Shown: piece after piece, positions 1-8,834 of the stretch
How the letters are laid out: each line of letters starts with the position of its first letter
Position numbering within the stretch: the stretch's first letter is position 1
Source of the DNA: Variovorax sp. PMC12
Lineage (GTDB): Bacteria; Pseudomonadota; Gammaproteobacteria; Burkholderiales; Burkholderiaceae_C
Length of the DNA stretch: 64,000 nt
Assembly: GCF_003019815.1 (NCBI RefSeq)
Contig: NZ_CP027773.1
Coordinates: 4,304,501 to 4,368,500, forward strand
Direction of reading: 5' to 3'
Translations under genes and position numbers: made by a program
Notes under the pieces: generated by a model
Database searches by the model: none
What the model saw: the letters and a program-made list of their open reading frames with translations, nothing else
What the model was told of the DNA's origin: nothing

Positions 1-196
1 GGTGGTCGCGCCCGCGCAGGGCGGCACGCACGAGAACGGCCGCCAGACCTGGGGTCAGTCGCTGGTCGTCGACCCCTGGGGCACGGTGGTGGCGCAACAG
101 GCCACCGAAGAAGGCGTGGTGCTGTTCGACATCGACGCCGGGCAGGTCGCGCGCATGCGCATGCAGCTGCCCGTGCTTTCGCACAGCGTCCTGTAG
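1..196 (+). CDS. Carbon-nitrogen hydrolase (nitrilase superfamily), C-terminal end only
   Basis: Only the last ~65 codons are inside the window; the start and the catalytic Glu-Lys-Cys core lie upstream. The visible segment AQGGTHENGRQTWGQS, then VVDPWGTVVA and a closing FDID, is the usual C-terminal pattern of nitrilase-superfamily amidases, where the Gly-rich loop and the DPWG strand precede the end of the fold. It stops two bases before the histidine kinase start, so the two are probably co-transcribed. The substrate cannot be told from this fragment; an omega-amidase or general carbon-nitrogen hydrolase is most likely. Confidence 0.8.
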   Translation, partial: VVAPAQGGTHENGRQTWGQSLVVDPWGTVVAQQATEEGVVLFDIDAGQVARMRMQLPVLSHSVL

Positions 197-198
197 CA

Positions 199-2253
199 AT
201 GTCCGATGCGCTGCTGACCGTCCCACCGAGGCGATGGGCGCTCATCGCGTTCGCTCGCCTGCGCTCGCTGTGGCAGCGCTGGTTCCTGTGGCTGCTGCTG
301 GCGGTGCTGGTGTCGGCGCTGCTGGTCACGGTGGTGTGGCTCGCGGGCCGGCACGAGGTCGAACAGGTGCAGGCCTCGCTCGACCGCGACACCGCCGACG
401 CCGTGTCCGACCTGCGCAGCGGCTTCCAGCGCAACGCGCAGAGCCTGCGCGCCACGCAGGCCCCGGGCGCCAACCTGGGGCAGTGGAGCGACATCGCCGC
501 CTCGCTGCTGCGCGAGCACCGCGAGTGGCTGCGGCTCGAATGGCGCGACGCCGCGCTGCGCCCGCTGCAGGCCGTCAACACGCCCTACCGCATGCGCATC
601 CTCGACGAGGCCAGCCGCGGGCCCGAGCAGTCCGACGTCACGCTGGCCTGCGCGGCCGCGCGCAAGCTGGGCGCGTCGGCCTACTCGCCGAGCCACTACG
701 TGCCGGTGGCGGGCGGCGGCGGCGTCGAGGTGATGGAGCTGTGCGTGCCGATCGACGCGGGCGGCTACCTCGTGGCCAGCTACTCGCTGCGCGACGCGCT
801 GATCGAGCTGGTCGGCCCCACGCTCACGCGCGGGCAGGAAGTGGCATTCACCGAGGCCGACGGCACGCGGCTGGTGGCGCTGGGCACCTCGCGGCGCACC
901 GGCACGCGCGTGTTCACCTCGCAGCAGCTCATCGACCTGCCGGGCACCTCGCTGATGCTGCGCGTGGACGGCTGGCGCGCGGCGCCAGACCTGTTCCCGA
1001 ACATGCTCACCGCGCTGGTCACGGCCATCTCGATCGCGCTGGTGTCGGTGCTGGTGCTGCTGGCGCGCGACACCCGCCGCCGCCTGCGCGCCGAACGCGA
1101 CCTGGCGGACGCGCTGGCCTTTCGCAAGGCGATGGAAGACTCGGTCATCACCGGCTTGCGCGCGCGCGACCTGCAGGGCCGCATCACCTATGTGAACCCG
1201 GCCTTCTGCGAGATGGTGGGCTTCACGCCCGAAGAACTCATGGCCGGCAACGCGGAGGCGCCCGACGCGCCCTACTGGCCCACGGAACTGGCGCACGAAT
1301 ACCAGCAGCGCCAGGCGCGGCGTCTGGCGGGCGGCATGCCGCCGCGCGAGGGCTTCGAGTCGGTCTTCATGCGCAAGGACGGCACGCGTTTTCCGGTGCT
1401 GATCTTCGAGGCGCCGCTCATCAACGCCCACAAGGTGCAGACCGGCTGGATGAGCGCCTTCATCGACGTGAGCGAGCAGCGCCGCATCGAGGAGCTGTCG
1501 CGCGCCAGCCAGGAGCGCCTGCAGGCCAGCGCGCGCCTGGCCACGGTGGGCGAGATGGCGTCGCTGCTGAGCCACGAGCTCACGCAGCCGCTGGCCGCCA
1601 TTGCCAGCTATGCCAGCGGCTCGCTCAACCTGCTCGGCCCGCATGCGCGCGGCGACCAGGGCGAAGTGGCGATGGCGGTGAGGCGCATCGCCGAGCAGGC
1701 CGACCGCGCCGGCCAGGTGATCCGCAGCGTGCACGACTTCGTGCGCCGGCGCGACCGCACGCGCGAGCCGGTCGCGCCGCAGGCGCTGATCGACGCGGTG
1801 CTGCCGCTGGTGCGGCTGCAGGCGCGCAAGCTCGGCGTGAGCATCGAGGTGGTGTTCGAAGACCGCCTGCCAGCGGCCATGTGCGACCGCACGCTGGTCG
1901 AGCAGGTGCTGCTGAACCTCGCGCGCAACGCGATGCAGGCCATGGACAGCCCCGACAACGTCGGCAGCCGCGTGCTGCGCCTGCGCGTGTCGCGCGCGGC
2001 GGCGGTGGGCGGCACGGTGCAGGAAGACGGCCGCCGCTGGCTCGAGTTCTCGGTGGCCGACCTGGGCTGCGGCATCAGCGAGGAAGTGGCCCAGCGGCTC
2101 TTCACGCCTTTCTTCACCACCCGCGCCGACGGCATGGGGCTCGGCCTGAGCCTGTGCCGCACGGTGGTGGAGCAGCATGGCGGCGCGCTGGTGTTCGAGC
2201 CGAACAAGCCGCGCGGCACCGTCTTCAGGTTTACGCTACCGGCGGCAGCCTGA
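199..2253 (+). CDS. Membrane-bound PAS sensor histidine kinase
   Basis: A 684-residue two-component sensor. A first membrane segment lies at about residues 27-49 and a second at about 272-290, enclosing a ~220-residue periplasmic sensor region. A cytoplasmic PAS domain follows (about 307-424, with GRITYVNPAF), then a HisKA domain with the phospho-accepting His459 in SHELTQPLAA, and an ATPase domain with an N box near residue 577 and the G box GMGLGLSL. The transmitter resembles the DctB/FixL/TodS group. The PAS shows no obvious haem-binding signature, so oxygen sensing as in FixL is not supported. It lies directly upstream of its likely partner response regulator. The ligand is unknown. Confidence 0.9.
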   Translation: MSDALLTVPPRRWALIAFARLRSLWQRWFLWLLLAVLVSALLVTVVWLAGRHEVEQVQASLDRDTADAVSDLRSGFQRNAQSLRATQAPGANLGQWSDIAASLLREHREWLRLEWRDAALRPLQAVNTPYRMRILDEASRGPEQSDVTLACAAARKLGASAYSPSHYVPVAGGGGVEVMELCVPIDAGGYLVASYSLRDALIELVGPTLTRGQEVAFTEADGTRLVALGTSRRTGTRVFTSQQLIDLPGTSLMLRVDGWRAAPDLFPNMLTALVTAISIALVSVLVLLARDTRRRLRAERDLADALAFRKAMEDSVITGLRARDLQGRITYVNPAFCEMVGFTPEELMAGNAEAPDAPYWPTELAHEYQQRQARRLAGGMPPREGFESVFMRKDGTRFPVLIFEAPLINAHKVQTGWMSAFIDVSEQRRIEELSRASQERLQASARLATVGEMASLLSHELTQPLAAIASYASGSLNLLGPHARGDQGEVAMAVRRIAEQADRAGQVIRSVHDFVRRRDRTREPVAPQALIDAVLPLVRLQARKLGVSIEVVFEDRLPAAMCDRTLVEQVLLNLARNAMQAMDSPDNVGSRVLRLRVSRAAAVGGTVQEDGRRWLEFSVADLGCGISEEVAQRLFTPFFTTRADGMGLGLSLCRTVVEQHGGALVFEPNKPRGTVFRFTLPAAA

Positions 2254-2301
2254 CGGCGCTCTTTTTCCTCAAGCAAACAATCTTCCGCTGGACCTCATGG
2301 C

Positions 2302-2928
2302 ATGCAACCGCTGATCGATGGATTGATCTTTATCGTGGACGACGACGCCAGCGTGCGTGAAGCGCTCGCCTGGCTGCTGCGCTCGCGCCGGCTGGCCAGC
2401 GAGCATTTCGGCAGCGCGGAGGCCTTCGAGCAGTTCCTCGACCAGGGGCCGCTGCCCCAGCAGCCGCTGTGCCTGCTGCTGGACGTGCGCATGCCGGGCA
2501 CGAGCGGGCTGGTGCTGTTCGACCGGCTCGTGGAGCGCGGCCTGCTGCCCGCCATGCCGGTGATCTTCCTGACCGGGCACGCCGACGTGCCGACGGCCGT
2601 CGACGCCGTGAAGCGCGGGGCGTTCGACTTCTGCGAGAAACCGTTCTCGGACAACGCGCTGGTCGACCGCATCGAGCATGCGCTGAATGCGTCGCTGCAG
2701 GCGCTCGAGCTGCAGCGCCAGCGCCGCGGCCTGTCGGAGCGCATCGCCGAGCTGACCGACCGCGAGCGCGACGTGATGCGGCTCGTGATCGAGGGCCTGC
2801 CCAACAAGCTCATCGCCGACCAGCTCGCGATCAGCGTGCGCACGGTGGAAGTCCACCGCGCGCGCGTGTTCGACAAGATGGAAGTGAAGTCGGCCGTGGA
2901 GCTGGCCAACCGCCTGCGGGACCTCTAG
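2302..2928 (+). CDS. FixJ/NarL-type response regulator
   Basis: A 208-residue response regulator: a receiver domain (residues 8-122) with acidic pocket VDDD at 12-15, phosphorylation site Asp61 in LLLDVRMPG, Thr91 and Lys113, followed by a LuxR-type helix-turn-helix (about 151-195, LTDRERDVMRLV to EVHRARVFDKM). The order of domains and the FixJ-like output place it with transcription regulators paired with PAS kinases. It begins 48 bases after the kinase and is surely its cognate partner. The regulon is unknown; the upstream nitrilase-family gene is one candidate target. Confidence 0.92.
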   Translation: MQPLIDGLIFIVDDDASVREALAWLLRSRRLASEHFGSAEAFEQFLDQGPLPQQPLCLLLDVRMPGTSGLVLFDRLVERGLLPAMPVIFLTGHADVPTAVDAVKRGAFDFCEKPFSDNALVDRIEHALNASLQALELQRQRRGLSERIAELTDRERDVMRLVIEGLPNKLIADQLAISVRTVEVHRARVFDKMEVKSAVELANRLRDL

Positions 2929-2935
2929 AGGCCCG

Positions 2936-3502
2936 TCAGACTTTCTCTGCGACGAAGATTTCGACGCGGCGGTTCTGTGCGCGGCCGGCGGCCGTGCCGT
3001 TGTCGGCCAGCGGTTCGCGCGAGCCGCGGCCGTCGGTGGTGATGGCGGTGGTCGACACACCGCGCGCCACCAGATGGTTGCGCACGCTGTCGGCACGGCT
3101 CACCGACAGGCGCTCGTTGCCTTCTTCGCTGCCGGTGTTGTCGGTGTGGCCCACCACGCGCACGCTGGCGGCAGTGGCGCTCTTCAGGCCGGCGGCGACC
3201 TTGTCGAGCACCTGCGCGAGGTTGCGCTTGACGTTGGCACGGCCGGTGTCGAACGACAGCTCGTTCGGGATCACCACGTGCAGCTGGTTGTCGGCGGTCT
3301 GCTCGATCACCACTCCGGTGCCCTTGGTCGAAGTTTCGAGGTCGGCCTTCAGCGTGGCCAGGCGCGCGGTCCAGCTGTTCGCCGGTGCGGGGGCCGGTGC
3401 CTCGGCGGTCGGCGGCGCGGGTGGCGGCGTCGACTGCGAAGCACAGCCGGCAATGAACAGCAAAGCGGCCGCGGCCGCACTCGAAACGACAAACTTCCTC
3501 AT
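2936..3502 (-). CDS. OmpA-family lipoprotein (paralogue 1)
   Basis: A 188-residue outer-membrane-anchored lipoprotein. The signal peptide ends in a lipobox with Cys20 (FIAGC). A Pro/Ala-rich linker (about 25-42) leads to an OmpA C-terminal peptidoglycan-binding domain with the typical ELSFDTGRANVK, VRVVGHTDNTGS and closing NRRVEIFV motifs. It probably tethers the outer membrane to the cell wall. It is 117 bases downstream of a paralogue on the same strand, sharing the same C-terminal signature, so the pair looks like a tandem duplication. Its 3' end faces the end of the response regulator (convergent, 7 bases apart). Confidence 0.9.
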   Translation of the reverse strand: MRKFVVSSAAAAALLFIAGCASQSTPPPAPPTAEAPAPAPANSWTARLATLKADLETSTKGTGVVIEQTADNQLHVVIPNELSFDTGRANVKRNLAQVLDKVAAGLKSATAASVRVVGHTDNTGSEEGNERLSVSRADSVRNHLVARGVSTTAITTDGRGSREPLADNGTAAGRAQNRRVEIFVAEKV

Positions 3503-3584
3503 GAGATTCCCTCTTCTCTAAATGGACAAATGGCGGGTTCCGGCTTCTTGAAAGCGGCCGGTTCCCCGGTGGAGTGGTCAGGTG

Positions 3585-3608
3585 GCCGGCGCACCGAGGC
3601 GCGCCGGC
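3585..3608 (-). other. GC-rich hairpin between the two OmpA-like genes
   Basis: An 8-bp perfect inverted repeat (GCCGGCGC at 3585-3592 and GCGCCGGC at 3601-3608) lies just after the stop of the upstream OmpA-like gene. No T-run follows on the minus strand, so it does not meet the usual standard for an intrinsic terminator; it could stabilise the upstream mRNA or attenuate read-through. Confidence 0.35.
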
Positions 3609-3619
3609 ACCCTGCCGGA

Positions 3620-4279
3620 TCAGCCTTGCGGAGCGCGCTCGCCCACGAAGATCTCGACGCGGCGGTTCTGCGCGCGGCCCGCGTCGCTGTTGTTGTCGGC
3701 GATCGGTTCGCGCGAGCCGCGGCCTTCGATGCGGAATGCAGCCGGGTTCACGCCGCGCGCCACCAGGTAGTCGCGCGTGCTGGCTGCACGCTCGACCGAC
3801 AGCGGGTTGTTGATGGCGTCGGAGCCGGTGCTGTCGGTGTGGCCGATGATGCGCACCTCGGCGTTCGGGTTGTTGCGCAGGCCGTTCGCGAACTGGTCGA
3901 GCACCGGCGCGAAGTTCGACTTGATGTTGGCGCGGCCCACGTCGAAGGACACGTCGCTCGGGATCTGCAGCTTCAGCTCGTTGTTGGGCGTTTGCGTGAC
4001 GGCGATGCCGGTGCCCTGCGTGGCGGCTTCCATCTGGCGCTTCTGGTTTTCCATGCGCTGCGACCACAGGTAGCCGCCGAGCGCGCCGGCCGCGGCACCG
4101 ACCACCGCGCCCGTGCCGATGGCACCGCGGTTGCCGCCGGTTGCGGAGCCGATCGCCGCGCCGCCCAGGGCGCCGATGCCGGCGCCGATGCCGGTGTTGC
4201 GCTGCGTGTCTGTCATGCCTCCGGCGCAGCCGGAGAGGACGAGGGCGGTGGCGGCGGTTGCGAGTACGAACTTTTTCAT
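3620..4279 (-). CDS. OmpA-family lipoprotein with glycine-zipper segment (paralogue 2)
   Basis: A 219-residue lipoprotein with lipobox Cys18 (LSGC). Residues about 28-70 form a glycine-zipper segment (repeated GxxxG, GIGAGIGALGGAAIG), which usually makes a short membrane-inserted helical hairpin. The OmpA-like peptidoglycan-binding domain follows, with VSFDVGRANIK, VRIIGHTDSTGS and NRRVEIFVGE. The architecture is that of YiaD-type proteins. It is first of a two-gene set with the shorter paralogue downstream. The glycine zipper is missing from the shorter one, so the two have diverged in how they sit in the membrane. Confidence 0.9.
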   Translation of the reverse strand: MKKFVLATAATALVLSGCAGGMTDTQRNTGIGAGIGALGGAAIGSATGGNRGAIGTGAVVGAAAGALGGYLWSQRMENQKRQMEAATQGTGIAVTQTPNNELKLQIPSDVSFDVGRANIKSNFAPVLDQFANGLRNNPNAEVRIIGHTDSTGSDAINNPLSVERAASTRDYLVARGVNPAAFRIEGRGSREPIADNNSDAGRAQNRRVEIFVGERAPQG

Positions 4280-4404
4280 GGCGATACCTTTCAGGGTTGA
4301 GTCAAGCGGGCCACAGCTTAGCTCCCGGGTGCCACGGATGGTACGGCCTCAAAGCCCCACGGAAAATAAGAAAAGTTTCGCCATTGCCCATGAATGCTGC
4401 GATG

Positions 4405-4427
4405 ATTGCTACGAAAGTAATAGCAAT
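4405..4427. repeat. Short palindrome ATTGCTA-N9-TAGCAAT
   Basis: A perfect 7-bp inverted repeat with a 9-bp spacer in an unusually A/T-rich pocket upstream of the OmpA-like gene. A related palindrome (TGCTAT-N7-ATAGCA) lies at 35413-35431. Both have the tgcta...tagca form that I associate with small dispersed repeats in Comamonadaceae genomes. It may also act as part of the regulatory region of the OmpA-like gene. Confidence 0.45.
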
Positions 4428-4475
4428 GGGGTACTTCTCCGACAAGTTGCGGCGGCAACGGACTGCACAAGCAAT

Positions 4476-4616
4476 TCACGCTTCGGGCGGCGGCTTGCGG
4501 TCGGTGTCGTCCTCGTCGTGCAATTCACCCTTCTTGCGGCCGGAAAACATGGTCCACCAGATGATCAAGATGAACACAAGTCCCGCGGCGAGGGCTTCAA
4601 GCAGAATCAAACCCAT
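4476..4616 (-). CDS. Small single-pass membrane protein (46 residues)
   Basis: The ATG (4616-4614) is preceded on the minus strand by GGAG with 10 bases spacing. The product begins MGLILLEALAAGL and has one hydrophobic helix (about residues 2-23), then a basic turn (GRKKG) and an acidic tail ending PPPEA, so an N-out or short-hairpin inner-membrane protein is likely. I do not recognise a family. Its start codon overlaps that of mltA on the other strand: both ATGs share the four bases CATG. A longer reading frame upstream exists but would run through the whole mltA 5' region antisense and adds no recognisable sequence. Confidence 0.5.
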   Translation of the reverse strand: MGLILLEALAAGLVFILIIWWTMFSGRKKGELHDEDDTDRKPPPEA

Positions 4617-5766
4617 GAGAAATGGACTCCAGTGGCTGGTCGGGCTCTTGATCGTAGCAACGCTCGCAGCCTGCTCCACCGGCCCGCGCGCACCCGAGCT
4701 GCCGACGCGCCCCCCCGTGATCACCCCGCCGCGCGACCTCGGCCCGCTCACCGGCTCGCTCGCGCATCCCAAGAGCCGCTGGGTGCCGGTCGGCTGGGCC
4801 GAGCTGCCGGGCTTCGGCGAAGACCCGCTGCACGAAGCCTGGATCGCGCTGCTGGCCAACTGCTCGCGCCCCAATGCCGCCTTCGCGCCGCTGTGCCGCG
4901 ACGTGCGCCAGCTGACCATCGCCACGCCCGAAGAACAGCGCCAGTGGATGACCGACCGCCTGCAGCCCTACCGCGTCGAGGCGCTGAACGGCCAGAGCGA
5001 AGGCAAGCTCACCAGCTACTACGAGCCGGTGTACGAAGCCTCGCGCGTGCCCACCGCCACCTTCAACGTGCCGATCTACCAGGCCCCCGATGGCCTGGCA
5101 CCGCGCCGCCCCTGGTACACGCGCCAGGAAATCGAGACCCTGCCCGAAGCCCAGGCCGCGCTGCGCGGCCGCGAGATCGCCTGGATGGCCGACCCCATCG
5201 ACGCGCTGATGCTGCACATCCAGGGCTCCGGCCGGTTGCGCATCACCGAGGCCAACGGCTGGCAGCACACCGTGCGCATGGCTTTCTCGGCCACCAACGA
5301 GCAGCCCTACCGCAGCGTGCAGCAATGGCTCATGAGCCAGGGCGTGACCAAGGTCGGCAAGTGGCCCGACGACACCAAGGCCTGGGCCGCGCAGAACCCC
5401 CAGCGCGTGACGCAACTGCTGTGGAGCAACCCGCGCTACGTGTTCTTCCGCGAAGAAACCATGAGCGAGGTCGATGCCGCCTTCGGCCCGCGCGGCGCGC
5501 AGGGCGTGCCGCTGACGGCGGGGCGTTCCATCGCGGTCGACCGCGAGAGCATCCCCTACGGCACACCGGTGTGGCTGGCATCCAACGGACCGGCTGCGCA
5601 ATTGCAGAAGCTGGTGGTGGCGCAGGACACCGGCAGCGCGATCCTGGGCGCCGTGCGGGCCGACTACTTCGCCGGCACCGGCGCCGACGCCGGGCGGCTT
5701 GCGGCAAGCATGAACCAGCCGCTGCGGCTGTGGGCGCTGTGGCCGAGGCAGTTGCCGGCGCCCTGA
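4615..5766 (+). CDS. mltA: Membrane-bound lytic murein transglycosylase A
   Basis: A 383-residue lipoprotein that cleaves the MurNAc-GlcNAc bond of peptidoglycan to form 1,6-anhydro ends. The chosen ATG gives a clean signal peptide with lipobox Cys20 (TLAAC); frames further upstream would bury it. The MltA domain includes the SYYEPVYEASR segment and the C-terminal 3D domain with QDTGSAI (Asp338) and RADYFAGTG (Asp350), matching the conserved Asp positions of the double-psi barrel. The ribosome site before this ATG is weak. The promoter must lie within the overlapping small gene on the opposite strand. Confidence 0.93.
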   Translation: MRNGLQWLVGLLIVATLAACSTGPRAPELPTRPPVITPPRDLGPLTGSLAHPKSRWVPVGWAELPGFGEDPLHEAWIALLANCSRPNAAFAPLCRDVRQLTIATPEEQRQWMTDRLQPYRVEALNGQSEGKLTSYYEPVYEASRVPTATFNVPIYQAPDGLAPRRPWYTRQEIETLPEAQAALRGREIAWMADPIDALMLHIQGSGRLRITEANGWQHTVRMAFSATNEQPYRSVQQWLMSQGVTKVGKWPDDTKAWAAQNPQRVTQLLWSNPRYVFFREETMSEVDAAFGPRGAQGVPLTAGRSIAVDRESIPYGTPVWLASNGPAAQLQKLVVAQDTGSAILGAVRADYFAGTGADAGRLAASMNQPLRLWALWPRQLPAP

Positions 5767-5902
5767 TTTTTGCCGGCGCGGCGGGCCGCCAGGGAGATCG
5801 ATTCAACCTGACGGGAAGCTGAGCAATTCACAGAAGCGTCATACGAAGTGCCTAACTTCGCGGGCTGGTTTCCTTTCCACCCCACGAAGAAAGACATTGC
5901 GC

Positions 5903-8143
5903 ATGACCGCAAACACCCGCACCGACGATCCCTCGGTCGATCTCGACGACATCGGCACCAACCCCACGTCGAACCCCTCGTTCACCGACCTGATCGCCGC
6001 GCGCCTGAGCCGCCGGCGCCTGTTCGGCCTCGGCGCCGGCACCGCCGGCACGGCCCTGCTGCAAGCCTGCGGCGGCGGTGGTGGCGGCGCAGGCGCCGCA
6101 CCCTTCCCGATCCTGCCGCCGGCACCCGCCCCAGCCCCCGCGCCGGCACCAGCACCGGCTCCCGCCGGCCCGATGAAGCTTGGCTTCAATGCCGTGGCCA
6201 AGAGCCTCGCCGACGTGGTCACCGTGCCCGCCGGCTACACCGCCAGCGTGCTGTACCGCCTGGGCGATCCGACCGCTGCAGGTGTCGCCGCCTACAAGAA
6301 CGACGGCACCGACGACGCGACCACCTACGACCGCCGCGCCGGCGACCACCACGACGGCATGACCTTCTTCGGCATGAACGCGTCGAACAAGTGGGACGCC
6401 ACCAGCGCCACGCGCGGCCTGCTCGTGATGAACCACGAAGCCATCACGCCCGTGTTCCTGCACCCCACGGGCCAGACCGCCGTCAGCGGCGTGCGCACCG
6501 TTGCCGATGAAGTGCTGCGCGAGTTCTACCTGCACGGCGTGAGCGTGATCGAGGTCAACAAGAGCGGCAGCACCTGGAGCTACAAGCAGGACTCGAGCTT
6601 CAACCGCCGCGTCCACACGCTGACCGAAATGACCTTCTCGGGCCCGGCCGCCAAGACCGACTACCTGAAGACCAAGTACTCGACCGACGGCAGCAAGACC
6701 CGCGGCACGGTCAACAACTGCGCCAACGGCACCACGCCGTGGGGCACGTACCTGACCTGCGAAGAGAACTGGGCCGGCTACTTCCGCCGCGTCACCGCCA
6801 ACGACAACGCCAACCGCACCGCCAAGGAACTCGCTTCCTTCAGCCGCTACGGCGTCGCCGGCACCGGCCGCGAGCTCTGGGCCACCGTGACGCCCGACAC
6901 CGCCGACAACCTGTACGGCCGCTGGAACACCGAAGTCACCGTCGTGGGCGGCACCGCCACCGACGACTACCGCAACGGCGCCAACACCTACGGCTGGGTG
7001 GTCGAGATCGACCCCTTCAACCCCACCAGCACGCCGAAGAAGCGCACCGCGCTCGGCCGCTTCGGCCACGAAGGCGCCTGCCTGGGCCCGGTCGTGGTCG
7101 GCAAGCCGCTGGTCTGGTACATGGGCGACGACTCGCAGAACGAGTACCTCTACAAGTTCGTGTCGACCAGGAACTGGGACGCGGCCGACATCGGCGGCGG
7201 CATTGCAGCCGGCGACAAGTACATGGACGACGGCAAGCTCTACGTCGCCAAGTTCAAGGCCGACGGCACGGGCGACTGGCTCGAACTGAAGCTCGGCGTC
7301 AACAACATCACCGCGAGCTACGCCAGCTACGCGTTCGCCGACGCGGCCGACGTGGTGATCAACGCGCGCCATGCGGCCGACGCCGCCGGCGCCACGAAAA
7401 TGGACCGCCCGGAATGGACGGCCGTGAACCCGAAGAACGGCGAGGTGTACCTCACCCTGACCAACAACTCGGCTCGCGCGATCGGCACCACCGATGCCGC
7501 CAACCCGCGTTTCTACAACGACCCCAAGGGCACGAGCTCGCAGCGTGGCAACCCGAACGGCCACATCATCCGCTTCGCCGACACCGGCGGTGACCCGGCG
7601 GCCGTCAGCTTCAAGTGGGACGTGTACCTGTTCGGCGCGCGCTCGACCGCATCGGCCGACGTGAACGTGTCCGCCCTCGGCGCCGACAACGACTTCTCCA
7701 GCCCCGACGGCATGTGGTTCAGCCAGGCTGCGCCCGGCCTGCTGTGGATCGAGACCGACGACGGCAAGTACACCGACGTGACCAACTGCATGCTGCTCGG
7801 GGCGCTGCCTGGCAAGGTCGGCGACGGTGCGGCCAGGACCATCACCAACTTCGACGGCGCCACCGCCGCGCAGCAGGCGACTTTCGTCGGCAAGGCACCG
7901 GGGACCGACGGCCTGCGCCGCTTCCTCGTCGGGCCGAAGGAGTGCGAGATCACCGGCATCGCCGAATCGGGCGACGGCCGCGCGCTGTTCGTGAACATCC
8001 AGCACCCGGGCGAAGACACCAAGGTGGCCGACATCACGACCCCGGCCAAGTTCTCCAGCCACTGGCCCGAAGGCGGCAACGCCCGCCCGCGCTCGGCGAC
8101 CATCGTCATCACGAAGAACGACGGCGGCCTGATCGGCCTCTGA
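5903..8143 (+). CDS. PhoX-family (DUF839) Tat-exported phosphatase-like protein
   Basis: A 746-residue periplasmic or surface protein. The N-terminus has a twin-arginine motif (SRRRLFGLG) in a hydrophobic stretch ending LLQAC, a likely lipobox, followed by a glycine run and then a Pro-Ala repeat linker. The body carries PhoX/DUF839 hallmarks: MNHEAITP, GTYLTCEENWAGYF, YGWVVEIDPFNP, RFGHEGACLGP, YMGDDSQNEYLYKFV, SPDGMWF and the ending GGNARPRSATIVITK. Family members are Ca/Fe-dependent alkaline phosphatases. ATG at 5903 is preferred over an in-frame TTG six bases earlier. Phosphatase activity is inferred from family; the anchor plus linker suggests a tethered enzyme. Confidence 0.88.
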   Translation: MTANTRTDDPSVDLDDIGTNPTSNPSFTDLIAARLSRRRLFGLGAGTAGTALLQACGGGGGGAGAAPFPILPPAPAPAPAPAPAPAPAGPMKLGFNAVAKSLADVVTVPAGYTASVLYRLGDPTAAGVAAYKNDGTDDATTYDRRAGDHHDGMTFFGMNASNKWDATSATRGLLVMNHEAITPVFLHPTGQTAVSGVRTVADEVLREFYLHGVSVIEVNKSGSTWSYKQDSSFNRRVHTLTEMTFSGPAAKTDYLKTKYSTDGSKTRGTVNNCANGTTPWGTYLTCEENWAGYFRRVTANDNANRTAKELASFSRYGVAGTGRELWATVTPDTADNLYGRWNTEVTVVGGTATDDYRNGANTYGWVVEIDPFNPTSTPKKRTALGRFGHEGACLGPVVVGKPLVWYMGDDSQNEYLYKFVSTRNWDAADIGGGIAAGDKYMDDGKLYVAKFKADGTGDWLELKLGVNNITASYASYAFADAADVVINARHAADAAGATKMDRPEWTAVNPKNGEVYLTLTNNSARAIGTTDAANPRFYNDPKGTSSQRGNPNGHIIRFADTGGDPAAVSFKWDVYLFGARSTASADVNVSALGADNDFSSPDGMWFSQAAPGLLWIETDDGKYTDVTNCMLLGALPGKVGDGAARTITNFDGATAAQQATFVGKAPGTDGLRRFLVGPKECEITGIAESGDGRALFVNIQHPGEDTKVADITTPAKFSSHWPEGGNARPRSATIVITKNDGGLIGL

Positions 8144-8151
8144 ACGAAGAC

Positions 8152-8258
8152 CTCCCCCCTTTCCGGGAACACCGTGGAACCGGCTCTGCCGGGCCACTGG
8201 TGTTGCCCCCGGCGAGGGGGTAGGCGCAGCGACACGAAGTGCGCGAAGCCTGGGGGAG
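8152..8258. repeat. 107-bp hairpin element between convergent genes
   Basis: The segment starts CTCCCCC and ends GGGGGAG, so its ends can pair; internally it has CCCCCGGCGAGGGGG. It fills the gap between the convergent PhoX-like gene and the Lrp gene and could end transcription from both sides. The 29-base stretch near its right end recurs in degraded form at 42068-42096 (about 24 of 29 bases alike), which marks it as a dispersed repeat rather than a private terminator. Confidence 0.6.
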
Positions 8259-8261
8259 TAC

Positions 8262-8729
8262 CTAGTCTTTCGGCAACGGCAGCGCCGTCTTGTATCTCAC
8301 CTGCTTGAGCGCAAAGCTCGAGCGGATCTTCTCGATGCCTGGAATCGGCGTGAGCTGTTCCATGATGAATTTCTCCAGCGCCGCCATGTCGGCCACGGCG
8401 ATGCGGATCAGGTAGTCGCTGTCGCCTGTCATCAGGTAGCACTCCATCACCTCGTCGTGCTCGGCAATGCGCTGTTCCAGGTCGGCGAGCGACTGCCGGT
8501 TCTGCGTCGCGAGGCTGATCGAGATGAACACGTTGAGCCCGAGGCCCAGCGCCTTGGGGTTCGCCAGCGCCACGTAGCGGTCGATCACGCCATGGGTTTC
8601 GAGCGCCTTCACGCGGGCCAGGCAGGGCGACGGCGACAGGTGCACGCGGCGCGCGAGTTCCACGTTCGACAGCGCGCCGTCGCGTTGCAGTTCGTCAAGA
8701 ATGCGCAGGTCGATGGTGTCCAGTTGCAT
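8262..8729 (-). CDS. Lrp/AsnC-family regulator beside the E1 gene
   Basis: A 155-residue Lrp/AsnC protein: N-terminal helix-turn-helix (LRILDELQRDGALSNVELARRVHLSP, about residues 8-45 in full) and a C-terminal RAM ligand domain (about 65-140, including MECYLMTGDSDYLIRI). It is divergent from the AceE-type E1 gene, with ~105 bases between starts, the usual place for a ligand-responsive controller of that gene. In Pseudomonas putida the Lrp-type MdeR lies divergent to mdeAB, where MdeB is an E1-type 2-oxobutyrate dehydrogenase; the arrangement here is alike, though no mdeA is present. Confidence 0.9.
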   Translation of the reverse strand: MQLDTIDLRILDELQRDGALSNVELARRVHLSPSPCLARVKALETHGVIDRYVALANPKALGLGLNVFISISLATQNRQSLADLEQRIAEHDEVMECYLMTGDSDYLIRIAVADMAALEKFIMEQLTPIPGIEKIRSSFALKQVRYKTALPLPKD

Positions 8730-8834
8730 GAAATGCCGCGTCTCCGTAATTTCGCGGAATTTTATGCCGCGAGGTGCGCATGGACTTGCACGCGCCGGTA
8801 GCTAATTCTTCGCATGCCGGCCTAAAGTGCCGCC

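Noticed and set aside
55..2178. Long frames on both strands overlapping the histidine kinase
   Set aside because: Only the kinase frame has recognisable domains; the others are low-complexity Arg/Ala-rich translations.
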